Translations under genes and position numbers: made by a program
Shown here: piece by piece, positions 1 through 6,249 of the stretch
Layout of the letters: each line of letters opens with the position of its first letter
Position numbering within the stretch: the stretch's first letter is position 1
NCBI GenBank assembly: GCA_030040625.1
Contig: JASHTI010000003.1
Span: 1-8,532 of the forward strand
Length of the DNA: 8,532 bases
Source of the DNA: Thermoplasmata archaeon
GTDB lineage: Archaea > Thermoplasmatota > Thermoplasmata > Lutacidiplasmatales > UBA184
Direction of reading: 5' to 3'
Notes under the pieces: model-generated
What the model was told of the DNA's origin: nothing
What the model saw: the letters and a program-made list of their open reading frames with translations, nothing else
Databases searched by the model: none

Positions 1-1669
1 CCCGCAGCGCCCTGCGGAGCGTCTTCTGGATACCGCTCTTCGGCAGCGCCGCCCGGAACTCCACGTTGCGAGGAGCCTTGTAGTGCGCCAAGTGTGCCCG
101 GGCGAACGCGATGAGGTCGTCGGCTTGCAAAGTGGCTCCGGGCGAGGCGACGACGTAGGCGCGCGGGACCTCGCCGAGCTCCGGGTCGGGCCCGGCGGCG
201 ACGGCAACGTCGGCGACCCCCGGGACCCGGCGGAGGGTCTCCTCGACCTCCCGCGGGTAGACCTTGAGCCCCCCAACGTTGATGACGTCCTTCTTGCGAT
301 CGACGATGTAGGCGTAGCCGTCGGCGTCGAGCCGCGCCAGGTCCCCAGTGCGGAGCCAGCCATCGACGAGCACGGCGGCGGTCTCGGCCGGCTGATGCAG
401 GTAGCCGAGCATCACCTGCGGCCCGCGGACCTCCAGCTCACCGACGTCACCCACGCCGAGTACGCCGTCGCCGTCCGCCTCGACGATTCGTTGGTCCGTC
501 GCCGGTAACGGGATCCCAATCGAGCCCGACCGCCGCTCCCCCTCGACCGGGTTCGCGTGCGTGACCGGGGACGCCTCGGTGAGCCCGTACCCCTCGACGA
601 GGCGTCCCCCGCTCGCCGCCTCGAAGCGTTGCTGGATGTCCGGAGGCAGCGGTGCGGAGCCGCTGACGCAGAAGTGGATCGACCGGAGGTGGTCCGGCCC
701 GAGCTCGGGCCGCTCGAGCAGCGCCGCGTACAGGGCCGGCACCGCCGGCAGCTGGGTGGGCCGGTAGCGCCGGATCAGGCGAAGGAGCTCCTTCGGTTCC
801 GGACGCAACTGGAGCACGACCGTGCCCCCTTCGTAGATGGCGAGCAGGAAGGTGACCGTCAGGCCGTAGATGTGGAAGAGCGGGATCGCGGCGAGGAAGA
901 TCTCCTCGCCGGGACGGCGGGTGGTGTTCCAGGCGTCGGTCTGGACCGCGTTCGCGACCAGGTTGCGATGGGTCAGCATCGCGGCCTTCGGCAGGCCGGT
1001 CGTCCCACCCGTGTACTGCAGGACCGCGACCGTGGTCGCCGGGTCGGGGCGCGCGCGCGGCGGGATCGTCCCCTGCCCCGTCCGGGCCGCCCGCCACGGC
1101 CGGATACGCACCCCGACCGGGAACGCCGTCGGCTGGTGGCTCCGACGCAGGACGAGCCCCACGAACGGACGGAGCAGCGCGGGATAGAACTCGCGGAGCC
1201 GGGCGACGTAGACGAGCGGGATCGCCCGCCCCTGCGAGCCGTGCGTGAGGTTCGGGTAGAGGATCTCGAGCGTGACCGCGGCCTTGGGCCGCGCGTCGGC
1301 GAGCAGGGTCTCGAGATCGTCGCCGATCCACAGCGGGCTCACTTGGACGACGGTCGCCCCGACCCGCAGAGCGGCGAAGAACGCGATCGGGTACATCGGG
1401 CAGTTCGGCAGGACGATCGCGACGCGATCCCCGGGGCCGATCCCCTCGCGGGCGAAGGCGGTCGCCACGCGTTCGACCTCCGCCCCGAGCTCGCGGTAGC
1501 TCCAGCGGCGGCCGTAGAAGATCAGCGCCGGCCGCTCGGGCCAGCGGTGGACCGCCTCGTCCAGCACCTCCGTCAGCAGCCGGTCCGGGACGTCCAGCTC
1601 CCAGGACACATGGGGCGGATAGTGAGAGAGCCAGGGCCGCGAAGGATCGGGAGACGCCGACGAGCTCAT
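1..1669 (-). CDS. Long-chain acyl-CoA synthetase (AMP-forming), C-terminus cut by window edge
   Basis: This enzyme should activate a fatty or other carboxylic acid to its acyl-CoA through an acyl-AMP intermediate. About 556 codons are visible. The P-loop-like adenylate motif YTGGTTGLPKAAMLTH starts at residue 219. The A5 motif YGLTEASP starts at residue 361. Further on come GWLRTGDL, the hinge region DRKKDVINVGGLKVYPREVE, and the C-terminal PKSGIQKTLRRAL with the catalytic lysine at about residue 549. The family usually ends just after this motif, so only a few residues should be missing. The N-terminus (PWLSHYPPHVSWELD) resembles FadD-type long-chain ligases. The ATG at 1669 overlaps the TGA of the upstream DUF35 gene as ATGA, implying translational coupling. 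The thiolase/DUF35 neighbourhood supports acyl-CoA metabolism. Chain-length specificity cannot be read from sequence; a medium-chain or aryl acid ligase is possible. Confidence 0.93.
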   Translation of the reverse strand, partial: MSSSASPDPSRPWLSHYPPHVSWELDVPDRLLTEVLDEAVHRWPERPALIFYGRRWSYRELGAEVERVATAFAREGIGPGDRVAIVLPNCPMYPIAFFAALRVGATVVQVSPLWIGDDLETLLADARPKAAVTLEILYPNLTHGSQGRAIPLVYVARLREFYPALLRPFVGLVLRRSHQPTAFPVGVRIRPWRAARTGQGTIPPRARPDPATTVAVLQYTGGTTGLPKAAMLTHRNLVANAVQTDAWNTTRRPGEEIFLAAIPLFHIYGLTVTFLLAIYEGGTVVLQLRPEPKELLRLIRRYRPTQLPAVPALYAALLERPELGPDHLRSIHFCVSGSAPLPPDIQQRFEAASGGRLVEGYGLTEASPVTHANPVEGERRSGSIGIPLPATDQRIVEADGDGVLGVGDVGELEVRGPQVMLGYLHQPAETAAVLVDGWLRTGDLARLDADGYAYIVDRKKDVINVGGLKVYPREVEETLRRVPGVADVAVAAGPDPELGEVPRAYVVASPGATLQADDLIAFARAHLAHYKAPRNVEFRAALPKSGIQKTLRRALR

Positions 1670-2082
1670 CGGCCCGTGTCGTCCCCCGAGGCGTTCCAGC
1701 GCGCGAACTGCACTCCGGGCTTGTACGACGGTTGGAACCTCACCCGGGTCCCGGGGGCGATCTCATCCTCCGAACGGACCCCCGGCATCCAGCCGCTCAC
1801 CCGGGCGCCGCCCTCGAGCTCCACGACGACGTAGGCGTACGGAGCCTCGTTGACGAACTCCTCCGAAGCGACCGCGACGATCGTCCCCGCGATCACACGG
1901 CCGTTCTCCGGCAGCTGCGCCTCCTCGAGCGCCGCCTCGCCGCAGCGGGAGCACGCGAGGCCCCAGGTCGCCGTGGTGGCGCCGCACCGGCCACAGCGGA
2001 ACCCGCGGAGGCGTCGATCGTTCTCGTAGGCGCGCACGAAGTCGTCTACCGAGTGGGAGCGAAGGGGCGCCGGGTCGGTCAA
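1666..2082 (-). CDS. DUF35-type zinc-ribbon/OB-fold protein, thiolase partner
   Basis: This 138-aa protein has the two-part architecture of the DUF35 (rubredoxin-like Zn-ribbon plus OB-fold) family. The N-terminal helix HSVDDFVRAYEN is followed by a zinc ribbon with CGRCG at residues 30-34 and CSRCG at 44-48 (Cys30, 33, 44, 47). An OB-like beta region follows at about 60-130 (GRVIAGTIVAV, PYAYVVVELEGG, PGTRVRFQP). In archaea such proteins bridge acetoacetyl-CoA thiolase and HMG-CoA synthase in a channelling complex (known for the family). Here the gene lies directly downstream of a thiolase, so a scaffold role for that thiolase is likely (inference). The start is TTG at 2082, chosen because AGGAG lies 7 nt upstream and no in-frame ATG or GTG is nearby. 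The stop overlaps the start of the acyl-CoA synthetase. Confidence 0.92.
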   Translation of the reverse strand: MTDPAPLRSHSVDDFVRAYENDRRLRGFRCGRCGATTATWGLACSRCGEAALEEAQLPENGRVIAGTIVAVASEEFVNEAPYAYVVVELEGGARVSGWMPGVRSEDEIAPGTRVRFQPSYKPGVQFARWNASGDDTGR

Positions 2083-2089
2083 CCGTGCA

Positions 2090-2094
2090 CTCCT
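2090..2094 (-). promoter_or_regulatory. Shine-Dalgarno AGGAG for the TTG-started DUF35 gene
   Basis: On the minus strand AGGAG lies 7 nt before the TTG at 2082. Its first two bases are the last two of the thiolase stop codon TAG. This decides the TTG start and suggests the terminating ribosome reinitiates on the DUF35 gene. Confidence 0.75.
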
Positions 2095-3247
2095 AGCGCC
2101 GGGCGAAGATGTGGATGGAGCACGAGCCGCCGGTCGCCCCGACGTTGTGGGCGAGCGCCGTGCCGGTGCGGGGGACCGCGCGCTTCCCCGCGCGCCCGTT
2201 GAACTGCTCGAAGATCTCTACGACCTGACCCGCACCGGTGGCGCTCACCGGGTGGCCCTTCGCCTTCAGTCCGCCGGAGGGGTTGACGGGGAGCTTTCCG
2301 TCCCGGGCGGTCGCGCCGTCCAGCGCCGCCCGGCCGGCGGTGCCGCGAGGGTAGAAGCCGAGGTCCTCGAGCGCCATCAGCTCGGCGATCGTGAAGCAGT
2401 CGTGAACCTCGAGAAAGTCGATCTGGGCGGGCGTGAGCTTGGCCTGACGGAACGCCTTCTCGGCGGCGAGGCGGCTGGACGGGAGACCCACCAGGTCGCG
2501 CCGGTCCTGGAGCGCCGTAACGGCTCCGGCGCGGACCGACGCGCGGACGACCAGCGGCTCGTTCGGTGGCGCGCGGATCGCCTCGCGGGCCGCGACGACG
2601 ACCGCGGAGGCGCCGTCCGAGAACGGACAGCAGTCGTAGAGTCGGAGCGGCGCCGCGACCACCGGGGAGCCGAGGTAGGTCTCCATCGAGATCTCCTTCT
2701 GGAAGTGGGCCTTCGGGTTGCGGGCGGCGTTCGCGTGGTTCTTCACCGCGACGGCCCCGAGCATCTCGGGGGTGGTGCGGTACTCGGCCCGGTAGGCGTT
2801 CGCTAGGGTGGCGTACAGACCCGGGAACGTCGCGCCGTTCCGCGCCTCGAACGGGTAGTCGGCGGCGTAGGCGAAGTAGCCGGTCGCCGCCAGGGTGTCG
2901 AGGTGGCCGAGACGCTCGACCCCGACGACGAGCGCGACGTCCTCGAAGCCGCCGGCCACGTGGACGAACGCCTCGTGGAGGGCCGCGCTCGAGGAGGAGC
3001 ACGCCGACTCGACGGAGACCGACGGGACCTCGGGCACGCCCAGCCCGTTGTTCACGAGCGGCCCGAGGTGGCCCTGATGCTCGGTGAGCCCGAAGCAGTT
3101 GGCCACGAACGTGTGGCCGACGTCCTTCGGGCCGAGCCCCGCGTCCCGGATCGCCTCCAGCGCCACCCGGGTCGCCGCCTCTCGCGCGCTCTCGCCCAGC
3201 TTGCCGTACCGGGTCGAGGCGGCCCCGACGACCCACGTCTCGCGCAT
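2093..3247 (-). CDS. Archaeal thiolase (acetyl-CoA acetyltransferase / SCPx-like thiolase)
   Basis: This 384-aa thiolase-fold enzyme should catalyse Claisen condensation or thiolysis of acyl-CoAs. The nucleophilic cysteine sits in VESACSSSSAALHEA (Cys83). The SCPx-like motif EVHDCFTIAELMALED is at about 280-295. The active-site histidine lies in NPSGGLKAKGHPVSATGAGQ (His332). The C-terminal HNVGATGGSCSIHIF carries the second catalytic cysteine (Cys376). The HDCF and HNVGATGG forms match the archaeal/SCPx thiolase branch rather than bacterial FadA. Length is normal for that branch. It is followed by a DUF35 protein after 10 nt, the standard archaeal pairing. That pairing often includes HMG-CoA synthase for the mevalonate pathway, but none is present here; the third gene is an acyl-CoA ligase. 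The role could be acetoacetyl-CoA synthesis or fatty-acid breakdown. There is no clear Shine-Dalgarno before the ATG, and a TTAA element about 30 nt upstream suggests a near-leaderless mRNA. Confidence 0.93.
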   Translation of the reverse strand: MRETWVVGAASTRYGKLGESAREAATRVALEAIRDAGLGPKDVGHTFVANCFGLTEHQGHLGPLVNNGLGVPEVPSVSVESACSSSSAALHEAFVHVAGGFEDVALVVGVERLGHLDTLAATGYFAYAADYPFEARNGATFPGLYATLANAYRAEYRTTPEMLGAVAVKNHANAARNPKAHFQKEISMETYLGSPVVAAPLRLYDCCPFSDGASAVVVAAREAIRAPPNEPLVVRASVRAGAVTALQDRRDLVGLPSSRLAAEKAFRQAKLTPAQIDFLEVHDCFTIAELMALEDLGFYPRGTAGRAALDGATARDGKLPVNPSGGLKAKGHPVSATGAGQVVEIFEQFNGRAGKRAVPRTGTALAHNVGATGGSCSIHIFARR

Positions 3248-3273
3248 TCGCGGCTTGCTAGCGCGGGCGGGGG

Positions 3274-3280
3274 GTTAAGA
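3274..3280 (-). promoter_or_regulatory. Possible TATA-like element of the thiolase operon
   Basis: On the minus strand TCTTAAC is the only AT-rich patch in a GC-rich stretch, centred about 30 nt before the thiolase ATG. It includes the TAA stop of the preceding small gene. The spacing would place transcription within a few bases of the ATG. The match is weak, since it is only TTAA. Confidence 0.35.
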
Positions 3281-3574
3281 TGTCCGGGCACGGCCGGCAC
3301 GTTCCAAGAGCGGGAGCAGCCGGTCGAACGCGCGGCCGGCCGCGGCGCGGTCGCGCCCCTTGAACAGCAGCCGACCACTGCGGCTCACCGTCGTCTCGAC
3401 CTCAAGGCCGACGATCAGCATCACACGGGCATCGGTCGTGGCGACGCCTTCGCGCGCGAGACGCTGCGCGACGGCGGTCAGGTCGAGGCTGAGGGGGACG
3501 CGCGGCACCGCCTCGAAGCCACCCCCACCCGAACAGAGCTCGACCTGGCGGTAGGTCGATGCGTCGATCGCCAC
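3275..3574 (-). CDS. Small uncharacterised protein (99 aa)
   Basis: I do not recognise a named family. The protein has a GGGGFEAVPRVPLSLDL segment and an alternating beta/alpha pattern. Its C-terminal half (LIVGLEVETTVSRSGRLLFKGRDRAAAGRAF...) reads as a beta hairpin followed by a helix. The phrase RSGRLLFKG loosely resembles the strand in TBP repeats and other beta-beta-alpha modules, but nothing supports homology beyond that short phrase. There are no transmembrane segments, and the only cysteine is near residue 14. The GTG at 3574 was chosen because AGGAG lies 8 nt upstream. No AT-rich promoter is visible in the 94 nt before it, so it is probably transcribed with the upstream membrane protein gene. 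It ends 27 nt before the thiolase ATG. Confidence 0.7.
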   Translation of the reverse strand: MAIDASTYRQVELCSGGGGFEAVPRVPLSLDLTAVAQRLAREGVATTDARVMLIVGLEVETTVSRSGRLLFKGRDRAAAGRAFDRLLPLLERAGRARTS

Positions 3575-3582
3575 CCGTAGGG

Positions 3583-3587
3583 CTCCT
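3583..3587 (-). promoter_or_regulatory. Shine-Dalgarno AGGAG for the GTG-started 99-aa gene
   Basis: On the minus strand AGGAG is followed by 8 nt and then the GTG at 3574. It supports this start and shows that the organism uses Shine-Dalgarno initiation for operon-internal genes alongside apparently leaderless first genes. Confidence 0.7.
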
Positions 3588-3631
3588 AGTGCCCGCGACG
3601 AAGAGGCGTTGGGAAAGGCGGCGCACGGCCG

Positions 3632-3657
3632 GCACCGGCCGGGGGCCGGCCGGGTGC
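3632..3657. repeat. GC-rich hairpin between the membrane-protein gene and the 99-aa gene
   Basis: GCACC and GGCC (3632-3640) pair with GGCC and GGTGC (3648-3657). This gives a 9-bp stem with one bulged G and a 7-nt loop. It lies just downstream of the stop of the zinc-ribbon membrane protein on the minus strand. No T-run follows, so it is not a convincing intrinsic terminator. It could slow or process the transcript, or it could be a chance product of the high GC content. Confidence 0.35.
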
Positions 3658-3668
3658 GCCCGCGGCCC

Positions 3669-4589
3669 CTAGTGCGCCCCCGGAGGGGGCGTGAAGGCGA
3701 GGGGCGCCGAGCCCATCCCGCCCAGGCCGCCCATGCCGCTCTGGTTCAGGACCTGGAGCGACTGCCCGGCTCCGATGTAGATCAGGATCACGCCGACGAT
3801 GTCCAGGAACGGGAAGATCAGCAGGATCGCGCCGATCTTGAGCATCGAGTTGTCGTAACGGGTCCCCATCCGCCAGATCCCGACGAGCACGAGGATGCCG
3901 CCGATCAGCAGCAGGATCGCGCCGAGGACGGCGAGGCCGGCCCCACCGAGGATCAGACCCAGGTTGTTCGTGACGGCGTTGTCGCAGCTGGTGTAAGATC
4001 CCGTGCGGCAGGCGTTGATCACGTTGATCGCGCCGAGGCCGAGCAGGATCTCCGCGAGCACGAGGATGATGATCCCCACGACCGCGAGGACTGCCAGGTT
4101 CGCCGGCGAGCGGAACCGGAAGTCGATCGGGACGAGCTTCTGGAACGCCGAGCGGAACCGCAGGATGAACAGGATGGCGATGATGTAGCCGACGATGTCC
4201 AGTCCGATGACCGCGCCGGTGACCGCGGCGGAGGCCGACGGATAGGTACACGTGCCGTTGGAGCAGTTGGCCGTCGCGCCCACGCCGAGCACCCCGTACG
4301 TGAACGCGAGGTAGCTTCCGATGACGCTCAGCAGAAGGCCGATGATCCCGATCAGGGCGCCGGTCTTCGCTTCCTGGAGCGCGGCGTGGTCGTTCGGCCG
4401 CGTCTGCGTGTTCGGCATCGGCTGGGCGAAGCCGGAGATCGGAGCCGCCTGGACCGGCCAGCTCGCCGGCGCGCCGGGCGCCGTGCCGCCGGCGGTCCCC
4501 GCCATGCCGAGGGGCGCCCCGCACCCCTGGCAGAAGGCGGCGCCGGCTGGGTTACTTCGTCCGCACGAGGAACATACGACCGCGGCCAC
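3669..4589 (-). CDS. Zinc-ribbon membrane protein, DUF973-like, five predicted helices
   Basis: This 306-aa protein starts with a zinc ribbon, CSSCG at 6-10 and CQGCG at 20-24 (Cys6, 9, 20, 23). A Gly/Ala/Pro-rich linker runs to about residue 70. Five hydrophobic helices follow, near 77-100, 122-146, 164-190, 208-238 and 251-273, and the tail is Gly/Met/Pro-rich. Positive residues in the 147-162 and 239-250 loops (RFRSAF, FRFR, WRMGTRY) put those loops and the zinc ribbon in the cytoplasm. The outer loops would then carry two cysteine pairs, Cys109/114 and Cys194/202. The layout resembles archaeal DUF973 proteins, whose function is unknown. The start is GTG at 4589, with a TATA-like element about 26 nt upstream, which suits a leaderless message. 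I preferred this frame over a longer overlapping arginine-rich one because of its domain content. Confidence 0.88.
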   Translation of the reverse strand: MAAVVCSSCGRSNPAGAAFCQGCGAPLGMAGTAGGTAPGAPASWPVQAAPISGFAQPMPNTQTRPNDHAALQEAKTGALIGIIGLLLSVIGSYLAFTYGVLGVGATANCSNGTCTYPSASAAVTGAVIGLDIVGYIIAILFILRFRSAFQKLVPIDFRFRSPANLAVLAVVGIIILVLAEILLGLGAINVINACRTGSYTSCDNAVTNNLGLILGGAGLAVLGAILLLIGGILVLVGIWRMGTRYDNSMLKIGAILLIFPFLDIVGVILIYIGAGQSLQVLNQSGMGGLGGMGSAPLAFTPPPGAH

Positions 4590-4610
4590 GAGGCGGTTTG
4601 GGTGCGGCCG

Positions 4611-4620
4611 GGTATATGAA
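4611..4620 (-). promoter_or_regulatory. TATA box for the zinc-ribbon membrane protein
   Basis: On the minus strand TTCATATACC stands out in GC-rich sequence. It is centred about 26 nt before the GTG at 4589. Archaeal TATA boxes sit roughly 26 nt before the transcription start, so initiation would fall at or next to the GTG, giving a leaderless mRNA. Confidence 0.65.
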
Positions 4621-4650
4621 TCTCACGACCGATGGCGGAGCGCCCACCGA

Positions 4651-4683
4651 GGGACCGGTCCCCCGGCCGGAGCGAAGGCCGGG
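4651..4683. repeat. Palindrome plus hairpin downstream of the ThiI-like gene
   Basis: GGGACCGGTCCC at 4651-4662 is a perfect 12-bp palindrome. Directly beside it CCCGGCC (4662-4668) pairs with GGCCGGG (4677-4683) across an 8-nt loop. On the minus strand these structures start 5 nt after the stop of the ThiI-like gene and precede the next promoter by about 30 nt. They may mark the 3' end of that transcript. The absence of a U-tract makes them atypical for archaeal termination. Confidence 0.4.
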
Positions 4684-4688
4684 CGGGG

Positions 4689-5315
4689 TCAGAGGAGCTG
4701 CGCTCGCCGCACGCAGTCCTCCAGGATCTGGTCGACGTCCACCCGCTGCTCCTCGGCCAGGATCTGAACGAGATCGGTCCGGGTCGCCGGCTTGTCGGGG
4801 ACGGCCTGGCAGCAGACGCCCGGCCGGGTGGAGATCCCGTACGTGCCGATCTCCTTCGCCACTCCCTCGATCTCGGCCTTGTCGAAGCCGATCAGCGGAC
4901 GGACGATCGGGAGCCGAACCGACGCGGTCGCCGAGCGCATGTTCGACAGGGTCTGCGACGCGACCTGCCCGAGCGCCTCCCCGGTCGCAAGGAACCTCGC
5001 CCCCTCGCGCTCGGCGATCCGCTCGGCGCCCCGCCACATGAAGCGCCGGCAGAGGACGCAGCCGACGTGCCGGTCCGTCGAGCGCATCAGGGTGACCTGC
5101 GTCGAGCCGTGGGGAAGGACGTAGAGCGGGATCGGCTGCTGGAACCTCGCGCGGAGGATCTCGAGGTGGTCGAGGATCTTGGCGAGCGGCGACTCGTCCG
5201 TGAACGGCCGGTTGTCCATGTGGACCGCCAACATCTCGTGGCCCTGGCGGAGCAGGTAGTGGAGCGCGACGGGCGAGTCGATCCCTCCGCTCATCAGCAT
5301 CACGCCCCGCGCCAT
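4689..5315 (-). CDS. Stand-alone ThiI-type PP-loop sulfurtransferase domain
   Basis: This 208-aa protein corresponds to the C-terminal ATP-pyrophosphatase domain of ThiI, which makes 4-thiouridine in tRNA. The PP-loop SGGIDSP is at residues 9-15. The ThiI-specific block GEALGQVASQTLSNMR is at 112-127, followed by RPLIGFDKAEIE and GTYGISTRPGVCCQAVPDKPAT. The chain begins directly at the PP-loop, so the NFLD and THUMP tRNA-binding domains of classical ThiI are missing. Cys86-Val-Leu-Cys89 forms a CXXC motif, and Cys168/Cys169 lie in the conserved PxxCC region. In a methanogen ThiI, equivalent cysteines bind an iron-sulfur cluster (literature recollection). There is no rhodanese domain. The ATG at 5315 has TAAATA about 26 nt upstream and no Shine-Dalgarno, consistent with a leaderless message. 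A THUMP-containing partner may be encoded elsewhere; a thiamine or other sulfur-transfer role is the alternative. Confidence 0.88.
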   Translation of the reverse strand: MARGVMLMSGGIDSPVALHYLLRQGHEMLAVHMDNRPFTDESPLAKILDHLEILRARFQQPIPLYVLPHGSTQVTLMRSTDRHVGCVLCRRFMWRGAERIAEREGARFLATGEALGQVASQTLSNMRSATASVRLPIVRPLIGFDKAEIEGVAKEIGTYGISTRPGVCCQAVPDKPATRTDLVQILAEEQRVDVDQILEDCVRRAQLL

Positions 5316-5337
5316 CGGTCCGACAACCTGGAACCCG

Positions 5338-5346
5338 CTATTTACG
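5338..5346. promoter_or_regulatory. Shared divergent TATA element between the ThiI-like gene and the hydrolase
   Basis: The 67-nt gap between the two divergent genes has one AT-rich core, TATTTA at 5339-5344 (TAAATA on the minus strand). It is centred about 26 nt from the minus-strand ATG at 5315, which is ideal for a leaderless transcript. It is about 41 nt from the plus-strand ATG at 5383, which would leave a leader of roughly 15 nt. No second TATA candidate is visible for the plus-strand gene. Confidence 0.55.
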
Positions 5347-5382
5347 AGTGCGCCCCCTCCGCGGGGTCGGCCGAGAGCTGAA

Positions 5383-6240
5383 ATGCCGTCGGCGGTCGGC
5401 GGCGTCGTGAGCGCGTCGGCGCCCGTCCCGCTGTTCGTTCGAGACGAAGGCCGCGGGGTCCCGATCGTGCTGCTGCACGGATTGGGCGGCGACCATACTG
5501 TGTGGAACGGCCTCGTCCCCCACCTCGCCGACAGGTTCCGCCTCCTGTTGCCGGACCTGCGGGGGCACGGCGCCAGCGGCGCGCCGGCCGGCGCCGGCTT
5601 CGGTTTCGCCGATCACGAGAGCGACCTCCGTGCCCTGCTCCGGGACCGGCAGATCCCGTCGGCCCACTGGGTCGGGTTCAGCGCGGGCGCCCTGCTCGCG
5701 CTCCGGCTGGGGCTCGACCAACCGGAGGAGGTCCGCAGCCTCACCCTCGTCGGCGGGTCGGTCTACACCGACAACCACACGCGGGGAATCACGGAGCGCT
5801 GGGCCGAGACGCTCCGCACGGAGGGGGTCGACGCCCTCGCGCTGCGCCAGCTCAAGGACCTCTACTACCCGGACTGGATCGAGGCGCATCTCGAGGTCGC
5901 CGACCGGCTCCGGGACGAGCTCCCGCGCCGCGACTTCCGCGCGGCGACCCTGTGGGCCAAAGAGGCGGCCGCCTTTGACGAGCGGGGCCGGATTGCGACG
6001 CTCACCCGACCGACACTGATCATCCAGGCGATGAACGACGAGGTCGTGGATGCCTCGCACGGCCGCATCCTTCGGCAGTCGATCAGCGACTCCCGGATCC
6101 GCATCCTCGCGGAGACCGGCCACATGGTCCCGGTGGAGCGGCCCGCCGAGACCGCGGAGGCGATCGCCGCGTTCGTCACCGAGGTGGAGCGGCCGCGCAC
6201 CGGGGAACCGTCGGCACCGTTATCTCGCGCGTTCCCCTAG
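5383..6240 (+). CDS. Alpha/beta-hydrolase fold enzyme
   Basis: This 285-aa protein has the complete alpha/beta-hydrolase signature. The oxyanion-hole region is LLHGLGGDHTVW at 30-41, followed by PDLRGHGASG at 57-66. The nucleophile elbow is GFSAG with Ser100. The acid is Asp219 in MNDEVVDASHG, and the base is His247 in ETGHMVPVERP. A lid-like helical segment of about 75 residues lies between the two halves. No signal peptide is evident, so it is probably cytoplasmic. It resembles the broad group of esterases, lactonases and dienelactone hydrolases (pimeloyl-ester carboxylesterase-like), and the substrate cannot be told from sequence. It begins the rightward gene run, with the 57-aa gene 9 nt downstream. 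An in-frame GTG at 5407 is an alternative start, but the ATG fits the upstream promoter spacing. Confidence 0.9.
   Translation: MPSAVGGVVSASAPVPLFVRDEGRGVPIVLLHGLGGDHTVWNGLVPHLADRFRLLLPDLRGHGASGAPAGAGFGFADHESDLRALLRDRQIPSAHWVGFSAGALLALRLGLDQPEEVRSLTLVGGSVYTDNHTRGITERWAETLRTEGVDALALRQLKDLYYPDWIEAHLEVADRLRDELPRRDFRAATLWAKEAAAFDERGRIATLTRPTLIIQAMNDEVVDASHGRILRQSISDSRIRILAETGHMVPVERPAETAEAIAAFVTEVERPRTGEPSAPLSRAFP
6220..6224 (+). promoter_or_regulatory. Weak TATA-like patch before the 57-aa coiled-coil gene
   Basis: TTATC is the only AT-rich patch near the end of the hydrolase gene, about 28 nt before the ATG at 6250. The spacing would suit an internal leaderless promoter. The match is short, and it lies inside coding sequence, so it may be chance. 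Confidence 0.2.
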
Positions 6241-6249
6241 AGCGCGAGG

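Noticed and set aside
447..1331. Long minus-strand frame of 294 codons inside the acyl-CoA synthetase
   Set aside because: Arg/Pro/Gly-rich with no recognisable motif; it is the out-of-frame shadow of the ligase, whose own frame carries all the family motifs.
557..1834. Long plus-strand frame of 425 codons
   Set aside because: Antisense to the ligase and DUF35 genes, rich in Arg/Asp and without domain signatures; long spurious frames are expected at this GC content.
2079..3236. Second long minus-strand frame over the thiolase
   Set aside because: Arginine-rich and low in complexity; the adjacent frame encodes a full thiolase.
3586..4524. 312-codon minus-strand frame over the membrane protein
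   Set aside because: His/Arg/Asp-rich with no hydrophobic segments; the other frame has a zinc ribbon, five helices and a well-placed promoter.
3609..4619. 336-codon plus-strand frame
   Set aside because: Highly charged antisense shadow of the membrane-protein gene, with no motifs.
5338..6123. 261-codon minus-strand frame antisense to the hydrolase
   Set aside because: No domain content; the plus-strand frame has the complete catalytic triad.
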